A stretch of DNA of 64,000 bases from Acidisarcina sp963790505. Its GTDB lineage: Bacteria > Acidobacteriota > Terriglobia > Terriglobales > Acidobacteriaceae. Shown one piece after another: positions 44,017-53,441 of this stretch. A model generated the notes under the pieces. The model was not told the origin of the DNA and did not search any database. It was given only the letters and a program-made list of their open reading frames with translations. The position numbers and the translations under genes were made by a program. The stretch is taken from positions 682,001-746,000 of the forward strand of contig CAWBOT010000002.1 in the NCBI GenBank assembly GCA_963790505.1, given 5' to 3'. The stretch's first letter is position 1. Each line of letters opens with the position of its first letter.

Positions 44017-44791
44017 CCATTTCTTTCACACTCAACTGGCTCGCGGCGTCGCGGAGTGCGTGGTTGCGGTGCTGATCTCGTTTGTTGTGCTGCTGCTGGT
44101 CCGGAGGCGCGGCGTCGACCTGCTCGGTGAGTTGCCACTCGCGCAGTTGCGCGGCATGGCACAGATCCTGCTGGTAGGCGCAGTTCTTGCCTGGATGCTG
44201 CATGGACCGCAGTGGACTTCGCTGCTGGTGCTGGCGGGGATGATGCTGGCAGCGGCGAACATCGTGCAGCGGCGGGCGAAGCGGATTCCGCGCCCGTTCG
44301 TCCTTGCCTTAACGTCGATCTTCAGCGGCGCCGGGTCGGTGCTGGCGGTGATGATTGCGCTGGGCGTGATTCCGCTGAAGGTGGCGATTCTGGTGCCGGT
44401 GGGAAGCATGGTGATCGCGCACACGATGAATATGCAGTCGATCTTTCTGGACCGATTTCGCGGTGAAGTGGCCAGCCATGTGGGCGAGATCGAGTCAGCG
44501 CTGGCATTAGGCGCATCGCCGGATGTCGCGCTCGGCAGATACCTGCGCGCAGCGTATCGGGCCAGCCTGATTCCCTCTCTGGATAATGTGAAGTCGCTGG
44601 GCATTGTGTGGATTCCGGGAATCATGGCGGGGATGGTGCTCTCCGGAGCCTCCCCGGTTTACGCCGCGCTCTATCAGTTCGTGGTGCTAACAACTATCTT
44701 TTCGGCGGCGGCGGTGACCTGCCTGGTGTGCAGCTATCTGGTGACTGGGCGCATCTTTACGCGGAACGAGCAGTTGCTGTTGCGGGGATAG
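44009..44791 (+). CDS. fetB: ABC transporter permease, FetB/YbbM-like (UPF0014)
   Basis: The protein is 260 residues with seven hydrophobic segments. Family marks are IPLKVAILVPVGSMVIAHTMN, ESALALGASPDVALGRYLRAAYRASLIPSLDNVKSLGIVWIPGIMAGMVLSGASP and YAALYQFVVL. It forms the membrane half of the FetAB iron exporter with the overlapping upstream gene. Confidence 0.88.
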   Translation: MIDHFFHTQLARGVAECVVAVLISFVVLLLVRRRGVDLLGELPLAQLRGMAQILLVGAVLAWMLHGPQWTSLLVLAGMMLAAANIVQRRAKRIPRPFVLALTSIFSGAGSVLAVMIALGVIPLKVAILVPVGSMVIAHTMNMQSIFLDRFRGEVASHVGEIESALALGASPDVALGRYLRAAYRASLIPSLDNVKSLGIVWIPGIMAGMVLSGASPVYAALYQFVVLTTIFSAAAVTCLVCSYLVTGRIFTRNEQLLLRG

Positions 44792-44823
44792 AGTAGGCAG
44801 GACGCGATATCCTAAGAGCTGAC

Positions 44824-46910
44824 ATGACCGAGACAGATTTGCTGCAGATTGCCCCTCCCATTGCTCGCGTTGACCGCAAGGAAACTACACTCCACGATCA
44901 CACGCTGGTCGACGATTATGCCTGGCTGCGAGAGAAGACCAGCCCCGAAGTGATCGCCTACCTCGAGGCAGAGAATGCCTACACCGATGCGGTGATGAAG
45001 CCGACCGAGTCGCTGCAGAAGGCGCTCTACGAGGAGATGGTGAGCCATATCAAGGAGACCGACGAGTCAGTTCCCTTTCGCGAGGGCGAGTGGTTTTACT
45101 ACTCGCGCACCGAGCAGGGTCGGCAGTATCCGATCTATTGCCGAAAGAAAGGATCGGTCGAGGCGGCCGAAGAGACCATTCTCGATGTGAACCAGCTCGC
45201 CGAGGGCGAAGCGTTTATGGCGCTCGGCGCCTTTTCGGTTTCGGATGATGGCCATTTGCTCGCCTACTCGACGGACACGACCGGATTCCGCCAGTACACG
45301 CTGCATGTGAAAGACCTGCGCACGGGCGCACTGTTGGCCGAACGTGCGGAGCGGGTTGGTTCCGTCGATTGGGCAAACGACAACCTCACGTTGTTCTACA
45401 CGGTAGAGGACGAGGAGCAGAAGCGGCAGTTTCAGCTGTACCGGCATGTGTTGGGCGCCGCGCACGAAGCAGACGTTCTGGTTTACGAGGAAAGCGATGA
45501 ACGCTTCAACATCAGCGCGGGCAAGACGCGCGACGGCAAGTATTTGCTGTTGGAGTCAGCGAGCCATACGACAAGCGAGCAAAAATATCTCGCGGCGGAC
45601 GACCCCACGGGCGCATGGACGCTAATTGCCGCGCGGCGGGACGATATCGAGTACTATGCCGATCATCGCAATGGATTGTTCTTCATTCGCACGAATGACA
45701 AGGGACGTAACTTCCGGCTGGTGACGACTCCGGTTGACTCGCTGACGGCGGAGAACTGGACGGAGCTCATTCCGCATCGCGCGGATGTCATGATCGAAGA
45801 CATCGATCTGTTTGCTTCATTCTATGTAGCTTGCGAGCGTGTTGAGGGTCTGCCTCGGTTGCGCGTTGTCCGCTTCACAGGTGCGGGCATCGAGGCTGAG
45901 CGGCGGTCGACATTGCATTTCCCGAACCGGTGTACAGTGCACACCCGAACGTCAATCGCGAATTTGTGACGACTAAGTTCCGCTATAGCTATCAGTCGCT
46001 CGTGACTCCAGGATCGGTCTATGAATATGACGTGACGACAGGAGCGTCGACGCTTCTGAAGCAACAGGAGGTTCCGGGCGGATTCGATCGCGAGCTCTAT
46101 GCGTCGGAGCGGTTGTTTGCCACGGCGGATGACGGAGTCAAGATTCCGGTATCGCTCGTATATCGCAAGGACAAGAAGGGCGCCGGAACGAACCCGCTGC
46201 ATGTCTATGGCTACGGATCGTACGGGTATTCGCTGCCGATCGGCTTCAATAGCAATCGCCTGAGCCTGCTCGATCGCGGATTCGTGATGGCCTATGCGCA
46301 TATTCGCGGTGGCGGCGATATGGGCAAGCCCTGGCACGATGCGGGCCGACTGATGGAGAAGCGGAACACCTTCAGCGACTTCGTAGCTGCGACCCGAGAG
46401 CTGCTGGCCAAGGGTTACGGCGATCCGAAGCGAGTCTCTGCTGAAGGTGGGAGCGCGGGTGGGTTGCTGATGGGCGCAGTGGTGAACCTGCGTCCGGATT
46501 TGTATCGGGCGATCGTGAGTCATGTTCCATTCGTCGATGTGATGAATACCATGCTCGATGCTTCCCTGCCCCTGACCGTGCCTGAGTATGAGGAGTGGGG
46601 AAATCCGAACGAGCGCGAGGCCTTCGAATATATGTTGAGTTACTCGCCATACGAGAACCTGAAGCCAGGGAGTCATCCGGCAATGTTAGTCAAGACTTCG
46701 CTGAACGATAGCCAGGTGATGTATTGGGAGCCGGCGAAGTATGTGGCGAGGCTGCGAACCTTGAAGAGCGACGAGTCGGTACTTTTGCTGCATACGAATA
46801 TGAGCGCAGGCCACGGAGGCGCTTCGGGGCGGTATGACTATTTGAAAGAGATTGCCTTCGACTACGCGTTTCTGCTCAAAGAACTGGGAGTGGTCGAAGT
46901 CGGCACCTAG
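44824..46910 (+). pseudogene. S9 family oligopeptidase B-like peptidase, one frameshift
   Basis: This is a prolyl-oligopeptidase-fold serine peptidase of about 695 residues, cytosolic by its lack of a signal peptide. N-terminal PPIARVDRKETTLHDHTLVDDYAWLREK and the beta-propeller segments are in frame 1. At about 45921 one C is missing (tttcccgaacc), and the frame resumes as EPVYSAHPNVNREF. The catalytic Ser is in SAEGGSAGGLLMG and the His in MSAGHGGASGRYDYL. Cleavage after Arg/Lys (PtrB) is the closest known activity. The shift lies in a C-run and may be a sequencing error. Confidence 0.85.
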
Positions 46911-47322
46911 CGCCAGGGATTGGCGCGCCAAAAAGGGTGGCCATTGAGTCGCGCCGCCGCGAAGAAGAAGAGCAGAACGAGTTCAAGGACGCCCGGAACG
47001 ATGGGCCAGCGGCCTTCTACGCAGTCCATGCCGGCATCGACGACCTGGATCAAAGCGGTGAGCAGCACGATCTGAGCAAGCGCCCTTGAACGATTTACCA
47101 GCAGGGCCAAAGCACCGCCGCGATACATAAATTGCGAGAGGCAAGATAGCCAGCGTAGATATGGATCGCGCCGTTGATCTGGTCGTGGGGTGAGGCGAGC
47201 ATGGCCGGGTTAACGAGGGCGATGACGCCACCGGCGGCCATCAGCAGAGCGGCGATTACAATAGCAATGTCTACCCATGGAGGAATGGGCCGATAATTGG
47301 CTGGACGCCTAGGTGCTGTCAT
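46907..47322 (-). pseudogene. Small polytopic membrane protein (DUF4345-like), one frameshift
   Basis: From ATG 47322 the frame reads PPWVDIAIVIAALLMAAGGVIALVNPAML, then IHIYAGYLASRNLCIAAVL, and stops. The adjacent frame continues LALLVNRSRALAQIVLLTALIQVVDAGMD to 46907. Joining them near 47110 (gtgctttggcc, one T missing) gives an about 138-residue four-helix protein. It overlaps the oligopeptidase stop by 4 bp, convergent. The family assignment is tentative. Confidence 0.6.
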
Positions 47323-47409
47323 AGCTCACCCCGATTCGCACCGCGTGAGTTCCTATACGCGGGGCAGATGTCGGGGTTCCAAGCTTTTCGTTATTTACGG
47401 TATCCTCGG

Positions 47410-49526
47410 CTAGCCTTCGACGTGCTCTCTAGTCAGGTTCATGAGTGTCTGGTGGGTGCCTAATACCTCGGGACCATCCCCCTCGGCCGGCGGCGTGAGC
47501 TGGGTGTATTTCCCGTCCGAGCCGAGGGTCCAGGCCTGGCGCTGGTCGCGCAGCAGGATGTCGAGGAACTCCCACAGCCTCTTTTTGCCGGTATGGGCGT
47601 AGATCGGGGTGACGACCTCGACGCGCTTGGAAAGGTTGCGGTACATCCAGTCTGCGGAGCCGATGTAGAACTCGCCGTCGACGTGTTTCTTGTGACCGTT
47701 CGCAAAGTGGAAGACCCGCGAATGCTCGAGGAAGCGGCCGATGATCGAGCGGATGCGGATATTTTCGGTGACGCCTTTGACGCCGGGGCGCAGGCAGCAG
47801 AAGCCGCGAATGATGAGGTCGATCGGAACTCCGGCCTGCGAGGCATCGATCAACGCATTGATCATGTCAGGGTCTTCGAGCTGGTTCATCTTGGCGATGA
47901 TGCGCGCCGGCTTCCCCGCCCTGTGGTGCTCGATCTCGCGAGCGATCAATTGCAGCATCCGCGGGCGCATGGTCGAGGGCGCCACCAGGATGGAATTGAC
48001 GGCGGGAGCCTGGGCATGGCCAGTGAGGTAGTGAAAAAGGTTGACCACGTCTTTCGTCAACCGCGGATCGCAGGTCAGCACGCCAAGATCGGCATAGAGC
48101 CTGGCGGTTTTGACGTGGTAGTTGCCGGTGCCGATGTGCACGTAGCTGCGCAGGCCGCCGGCCTCTCTGCGGACGACCAGAGCGGTCTTGCCATGGGTCT
48201 TCAGTCCGCCGATTCCGAAGGTGACGTGAGCGCCGACGCGCTCTAGTTCGGCTGCCCAATGCAGGTTGCGCTCCTCGTCGAAGCGCGCCTTGATCTCCAT
48301 CACGCAGGCCACTTGCTTGCCGGCTTCGGCAGCGCGCATGAGCGATTTGACGAAGGGCGTATCGTCGCCGATCCGGTAGGCGGTCATCTTGATCGAGACG
48401 GTCTGCAGGATCGTCTGCAGCAGTGCTGATGAAGTGTTCGACGCTGGCGTCGAAGCTTTCGTAGGGATGATGGACGCAGGATGTCTCCCGCTTGAATGAC
48501 GGAAAATAGCGGCGGCGTGGCCGCTGGGCAGACCGGGCGGCTGCAAGGGCGTCCAGGGAGAATCCTTAAGGTCGGAGAGCGGCAGTCCCATGAGCTCGAA
48601 GAGCATGGTGTAATCGACCTCTTCGGGCATGTCATAGAGGTCCTCCGGCGTCAGCTTGAAGCGCTCGCGCAGCAGATCTTTGACGGCGGGGTCGGCGCCG
48701 GGGCCAAACTCGAGGCGGACCACGGGCTCGTAGCGGCGCTGCCGGATTTGCTCCTCGACCAGCTCGCGAATGCCGGAGATCAGATCGTCCTCGAGCTCCA
48801 CTTCCGCGTCGCGGGTGATGCGCACCAGAGTGACGCCCTTTATGGTCATGCCGGTGTAGAGTCTTGTCTAGATTGCCATGAATGACTTCGTAGAGCGGGA
48901 CGAGAAGCTTCTGGCCCGGCTCGATGCCGACTGTGAGCGGGACCCACTGCTTGAGAACCGGCGGCACCTTCATCCGGGCATACATCGATTGCCCGCGCGG
49001 ATCGTGGAGATGAAAGATGAGCGAGGTGGAGAGATTGGAGAGAAACGGAAAAGGATGCTCGGGATCGATGACCAGGGGCATCAGCGCAGGCGAGATGTTT
49101 GTCTCGAAGTATTCCGCCGCCTCACGCCGCTGCTCGGCGGTGAGATCGCTATCAACAGCGCAGAAAGACGCCATGCTCGGCCAAGCCGGGTTTGATCGTC
49201 TCCCGGTAACAGGCGGCCTGTTGGGCAAGCATGGGCATCAGACGTTCGCGAAGCTGGAGAAAGAGAGCGCGCTGTTCGTCGCTCTTCGCCTGGCAGAGGA
49301 TGGCGACGCGCTTCATGAAGAATTCGTCGAGGTTGGAGGTAAAGATGGCCAGGAACTTGCCGCGTTCGAGCAACGGGGTGCGCTCGTCGAGGGCTTCGGC
49401 GAGGACGCGCTCGTTGAAGTCAAGCCAGCTGAGGTCGCGGTCGAGCCAGACCTCGGACTGCTCCTCGGAGAGCTTGGTGTTGAGAATTCCCTGGTCGCCA
49501 ATCGACGCTAAGACAGCTGCGGGCAT
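47410..49526 (-). pseudogene. ppk1: Polyphosphate kinase (PPK1), several frameshifts
   Basis: PPK1 polymerises phosphate from ATP at the membrane. From ATG 49526: LDRDLSWLDFNERVLAEALD and TSNLDEFFMKRV (N domain), LTAEQRREAAEYFETNISPALMPLVID, then AGDILVHHPYESFD-type residues split over frames near 48.5 kb. The catalytic His is in GGLKTHGKTALVVRR, and the second phospholipase-D-like motif is in GEFYIGSADWMYRNLSKRVEV. Frame changes fall near 49180, 48860, 48520, 48480 and 48425. Both active-site motifs survive. Repaired length is about 705 residues, normal. Confidence 0.88.
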
Positions 49527-49696
49527 CGTTGCTTCTCCCTTATTACGGCCCTTTTCGGGTCGGCTAGAGATCACCATTCTATTGGGCGGGTTGCGGCGGC
49601 ATTGTTAAGAGTGTGTTTCATTGCAGGTTTGCCCCGGGGAAGATTGGCTGCGTTCGGGACTGCCTAGTTACGCTGGACCTGGAAAGAGTTTGTTTG

Positions 49697-49888
49697 TCAG
49701 CTCCTTCGCGCGGATTCACCACCATCCGTTTCCGGACGCGGCGCTCCTCCTTTTCGTTTCCGCACTGCATCGCGAAGGACCATTTCGATCTGGCCGTTGA
49801 CGCTGCGCAACTCCTCCTGCGCCCACGCCTCAAGGTCGGCCCATAACGCAGGGTCGATGCGCATCAGGAATGCTTTACGCTCTTTCAC
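49697..49888 (-). CDS. Arc-like ribbon-helix-helix protein
   Basis: The protein has 63 residues. KAFLMRIDPALWADLEAWAQEELRSVNGQIEMVLRDAV has the beta-strand/helix/helix pattern of Arc/MetJ DNA-binding proteins. It lies 25 bp downstream of the SPFH gene on the same strand. It is probably an autoregulator or local regulator; no toxin gene is seen beside it. Confidence 0.75.
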   Translation of the reverse strand: MKERKAFLMRIDPALWADLEAWAQEELRSVNGQIEMVLRDAVRKRKGGAPRPETDGGESARRS

Positions 49889-49913
49889 GCGGGACGCCTC
49901 CCGGACGCGCGGC

Positions 49914-50882
49914 TCATGTATAGAGCGTCCCGGTGTTGACGACGGGATGAACCTCAGATTCGCTGCACAATACGACCATCAGGTTGCTGACCATTGCCGC
50001 TCGCCGCTCGTCGTCCAGTTCGACGACGTGTTTTTCAGCCAGCTCGGTGAGGGCCATATCAACCATGCTGACGGCACCTTGAACGATTTTGGTGCGTGCG
50101 GCGATGACTGCCTCGGCCTGCTGACGACGGAGCATGACCTGAGCGATCTCCGGCGCGTAGGCGAGATCGGTAAGCCGGGCTTCATCGACGACCACTCCCG
50201 CCTTGGAAAGCCTTTCCTGCAATTCAGCTTTGAGCGCCGCGGAGACTTCATCGACGTTGCCGCGCAGGCTCGGCTCGTTTTCATCTTCGCCATCGTAGAC
50301 ATATATGCTGGCCAGATGGCGCAGCGCGGACTCGCTCTGAATCGGAACATAGTTTTCGTAATCGTCAACATCGAAGAAGGCCTGGGCTGTGTCCTGGATT
50401 CGCCAGACCACGACTGCCGCGATCTCGATCGGGTTGCCGCGCTTGTCGTTGACCTTCAGCTTGTCGCCGCTCTGAGTGCGAGCGCGCAAGGACAATTTAT
50501 TCCGCGTGGATGGACCCCAAACCTGCCCCATCAGCACCGCATTTGCACGAGTACCGACCTTCACTGAGCCTGGGAGCTGGCGGCCGTTGCTGTAGAAGGG
50601 ATTCGCCCAATGGAAGCCACTGGTGCGCACGGTACCCTTGTATGCTCCGAAAAGCACGAGGACGCGGGCCTGGTTCGGCTGCAGGCTGAAGAACCCGCGC
50701 ATCAGAATCGCATCCATCGCGAAAATGGCGATCATGATGCCGATCCTGGCGTCCTGCGGTTGGACGATAGCAGCCCACGCGATGTCGGCGATGAGAATTG
50801 CTATGACCACAATGAGCATTACCCAGCCATTGGGGACGTGCGCGACATTTTCCTGGTTGACGACGGATTGGTTAGTAGTCAT
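49914..50882 (-). CDS. SPFH (band 7/prohibitin) domain membrane protein
   Basis: The protein is 322 residues. Two hydrophobic segments (VMLIVVIAILIADIAWAAIV and IGIMIAIFAMDAIL) precede the SPFH domain: GFFSLQPNQARVLVLFGAYKGTVRTSGFHWANPF, ... DKRGNPIEIAAVVVWRIQDTAQAFFDVDDYENYV. A coiled-coil follows, with ELQERLSKAGVVVDEARLTDLAYAPEIAQVMLRRQQAEAVIAAR. It likely scaffolds membrane microdomains or holds proteases. The RHH gene immediately downstream is a recurring partner. Confidence 0.88.
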   Translation of the reverse strand: MTTNQSVVNQENVAHVPNGWVMLIVVIAILIADIAWAAIVQPQDARIGIMIAIFAMDAILMRGFFSLQPNQARVLVLFGAYKGTVRTSGFHWANPFYSNGRQLPGSVKVGTRANAVLMGQVWGPSTRNKLSLRARTQSGDKLKVNDKRGNPIEIAAVVVWRIQDTAQAFFDVDDYENYVPIQSESALRHLASIYVYDGEDENEPSLRGNVDEVSAALKAELQERLSKAGVVVDEARLTDLAYAPEIAQVMLRRQQAEAVIAARTKIVQGAVSMVDMALTELAEKHVVELDDERRAAMVSNLMVVLCSESEVHPVVNTGTLYT

Positions 50883-51032
50883 AGACTTGCTCCTTCAGCA
50901 CATCAATATCGAAATGATATCACAATGATTTCAGTGAAGAATTAATATTTCAGGTGAAGGCGTGAGGCAAAGTGAGGCTGCTTCCTTATGTGCCGCCGCA
51001 CATCGAATCTGGTGTACGCAAATGGTGGACGG

Positions 51033-52092
51033 ATGTCTGACTTGAAGCTCTCGGTACTCGATCAGTCGCCAGTATCGGCGGGGTCGACTCCGGGTCAGGC
51101 TTTGCAAAATACGATCGACTTGGCGCGGATAGCGGACGCGCTGGGCTTTCATCGCTACTGGATCGCCGAGCATCACGCGATGGATGTGCTGGCGAGTCCG
51201 GCGCCAGAGGTGCTGCTGGCGCGGGTTGGTGTGGAGACCTCGCGCATTCGGCTGGGCTCGGGCGGCATTATGCTGCCGCACTATTCGGCGTTCAAAGTAG
51301 CGGAGACCTTTCGCGTGCTGCACGCGCTGTATCCGGGACGGATCGACCTGGGAATTGGCCGCGCACCGGGGGGGAAGCCCGCTGGAGGCGTATGCGCTGC
51401 GGCGAAATCGGGAGCTGAGCCCGGATGATTTTCCGGCGCAGCTGACCGAGTTACTGGCCTTCCTGCATAAGGACTTCCCTGCCGATCACCGCTTCCGCAA
51501 GATCCGCCTGTCGCCGGATATGCCGGGCTCGCCTGAGGTGTGGCTGCTCGGGTCTAGCTTATGGAGTGCGGAGGCTGCGGCTCAGTTTGGCCTGCCGTAT
51601 AACTTTGCTCACTTCATCGATCCCAACTCGACCCGGCGAGCGATCGAGACTTACCGGGCAAGTTTTCGCCCGGCGGGATATGGAGACTACCCGCACGCGA
51701 TGCTGGCGATCGGCGTTATTTGCGCTGAGACCGAGGCTGAAGCGGAGTGGCTGGCGAGCAGTTCGCGGCTGCTCTTTCGGCGAATACGCCAGGGAAACAC
51801 GGCGACGGTCGCCTCGCCCGAGGATGCGATTGCCGAACTGGCGATGATTCCGGATTCTGTATTTGCGCAGTGGTTCCCGGAGAGTGGTGAATGGCCGCGC
51901 TATCTTGTCGGGACGCCCGATAAGGTGGGTCGGAAGCTAAGCGCGATGGCTGAGGCGCTGGGCATCGACGAGATCATGGTGGTGACGATCATCCATGATC
52001 ATGCTGCGCGGGTGCGGTCGTACGAGTTGCTGGCAGAGGCGTTCGGTCTGATGACGCCCCGGACTGAAACGGCCGGGCTTCGGTCGGTATAG
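51033..52092 (+). pseudogene. LLM-class flavin-dependent oxidoreductase, one frameshift in a G7 run
   Basis: This is a luciferase-like TIM-barrel flavoenzyme. From ATG 51033: LKLSVLDQSPVSAGSTPGQALQNTIDLARIADALGFHRYWIAEHHA, RLGSGGIMLPHYS and IDLGIGRAPGG. Here a run of seven G (51368-51374) throws the frame, and the adjacent frame continues SPLEAYALRR to the end. Six G would restore a normal, about 352-residue protein. The second half has EVWLLGSSLWSAEAAAQFGLPYNFAHF. Substrate unknown (YhbW-like group). A sequencing error or a phase-variable run are both possible. Confidence 0.85.
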
Positions 52093-52337
52093 TGTCATCA
52101 ACCAGACGGGCTCGCAATCTGTTTCCGCTTGCTCCCGCGACGCGCGGCGCGTCTCATTCGCTATGTTCTTGCCGCCGTTCACCAGGAAACGGCGTGACGT
52201 ATCTTGCGCGAGTAGCCGCCGCTCTGATCGGGGATCGGGACTGACTGTCTCGGAATTATGCGCTTGGACGCCAGGCCGCGTGAGCAGATTCAGCCGCCGG
52301 GTATCGGTTCAGGCCCAACGAACTAGCGAGGCTCAAG
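52093..52337. other. Intergenic region with two inverted repeats
   Basis: No gene is seen. GACGCGC-G-GCGCGTC at 52139-52153 and CGCCGTT (52173-52179) with AACGGCG (52188-52194) can form hairpins. Neither is followed by a T-run. They may mark the end of the monooxygenase transcript. Confidence 0.4.
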
Positions 52338-52781
52338 ATGAAGGCCGAAGAGGTTTATGATCTCCAGCGATTTCTGGACGCGCAGGCGTCGGTCTACGAA
52401 GAGGCGCGGTCGGAGGTGGCAGCTGGCCATAAGAGAAACCACTGGATGTGGTTCATATTTCCGCAGATCCGTGGTTTAGGATCGAGTCCGACCGCTCAAA
52501 GTTTTGCGATTTCGAACCTCGACGAGGCGATTGCATATCTCGAACATCCGGTCCTCGGCGCCCGGCTTCGCGAGTGCACTGCGTTGGTAAATGCCATCGA
52601 AGGAAAATCGCTTAGCGAGGTCTTCGGCTACCCGGACGATTTGAAGTTTCATTCCTCCATCACGCTGTTCACAAGGGCGGCGGAAAATGGCACACCACAA
52701 AGCGACAACCGGGTCTTCTGTGATGCTCTCGCCAAATACTTCGCGGGCGAGCCTGATCAGGCGACGCTGGATCGGTTGTGA
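52338..52781 (+). CDS. DUF1810 domain protein
   Basis: The protein has 147 residues. YDLQRFLDAQASVYEEARSEVAAGHKRNHWMWFIFPQIRGLGSSPTAQSFAI is diagnostic for DUF1810 (calpastatin-like annotation is historical). It is a cytosolic helical protein and its function is unknown. It lies upstream of an unrecognised gene on the same strand. Confidence 0.85.
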   Translation: MKAEEVYDLQRFLDAQASVYEEARSEVAAGHKRNHWMWFIFPQIRGLGSSPTAQSFAISNLDEAIAYLEHPVLGARLRECTALVNAIEGKSLSEVFGYPDDLKFHSSITLFTRAAENGTPQSDNRVFCDALAKYFAGEPDQATLDRL

Positions 52782-52842
52782 AGGATTCTGGACCAAGCTG
52801 CTAAATTGACGATGTCGATCAACACGAACAGCGAGGAGTCCA

Positions 52843-53427
52843 ATGCAAGCAGGCTTCCTTCAGTGGTTGGGCAAAATATTCGGAGGCAATACAGCGCCGA
52901 CGCGCCTTAATCTTGATCCGCCGCCGAAAGCAGCGAAACCGCAGTCAGCCCTGAATGCGCCCGCACCGGCTGCTACACCGGTGCCCGGTAACTTTATGTT
53001 TTTTGGGATGTTTCTGGAACTGACGGTTGCGGGCGCCGTGCATGTTGGTCTTCCACAACGGGCAGTGAGGCTCACGGATGCGGCAGGTGGGCCGCCTGAG
53101 ATCCGTTGGGGAGTGCCTCAAGAATGGGGGAGCCCCGATCCCTCAAAACCTCACGTGTCATGGATTGACGACCCTAAGAACGGGCTGGCCCAGCGTAATA
53201 TTCTTAGCGTGGTGGACCTGCTCGGCGCAGAAGGCACAGTTGGCGGAAGGCACTACCGTTTCGAGACGATTCTGGAATTGAAAAAGAGCGGCCCTCGCGA
53301 GCATCCAAATTACAAAGTAACCTACGGGCTCTATAACTACGAAAGCCTTTCCAGGATGGCTTATGGGTTCTATCAATTCGACGGCGCACTCTTTGAGGGA
53401 TTGGATTTGATCGACCACGTAATATAG
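52843..53427 (+). CDS. Hypothetical protein
   Basis: The protein has 194 residues, with GAGGAG 5 bases before ATG 52843. An amphipathic start (GFLQWLGKIFGG) and a Pro/Ala-rich linker precede a compact domain (NFMFFGMFLELTVAGAVHVGLPQRAVRL, ... ILSVVDLLGAEGTVGGRHYRFETILELKK). No family is recognised. It is convergent with the DUF255 gene. Confidence 0.65.
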   Translation: MQAGFLQWLGKIFGGNTAPTRLNLDPPPKAAKPQSALNAPAPAATPVPGNFMFFGMFLELTVAGAVHVGLPQRAVRLTDAAGGPPEIRWGVPQEWGSPDPSKPHVSWIDDPKNGLAQRNILSVVDLLGAEGTVGGRHYRFETILELKKSGPREHPNYKVTYGLYNYESLSRMAYGFYQFDGALFEGLDLIDHVI

Positions 53428-53441
53428 CGCAGGTCTGTCGG

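Noticed and set aside
47341..47362. CCGCGT/ACGCGG hairpin after the ppk1 gene as terminator
   Set aside because: The stem is only 6 bp with a 10-base loop and no T-run on either strand.
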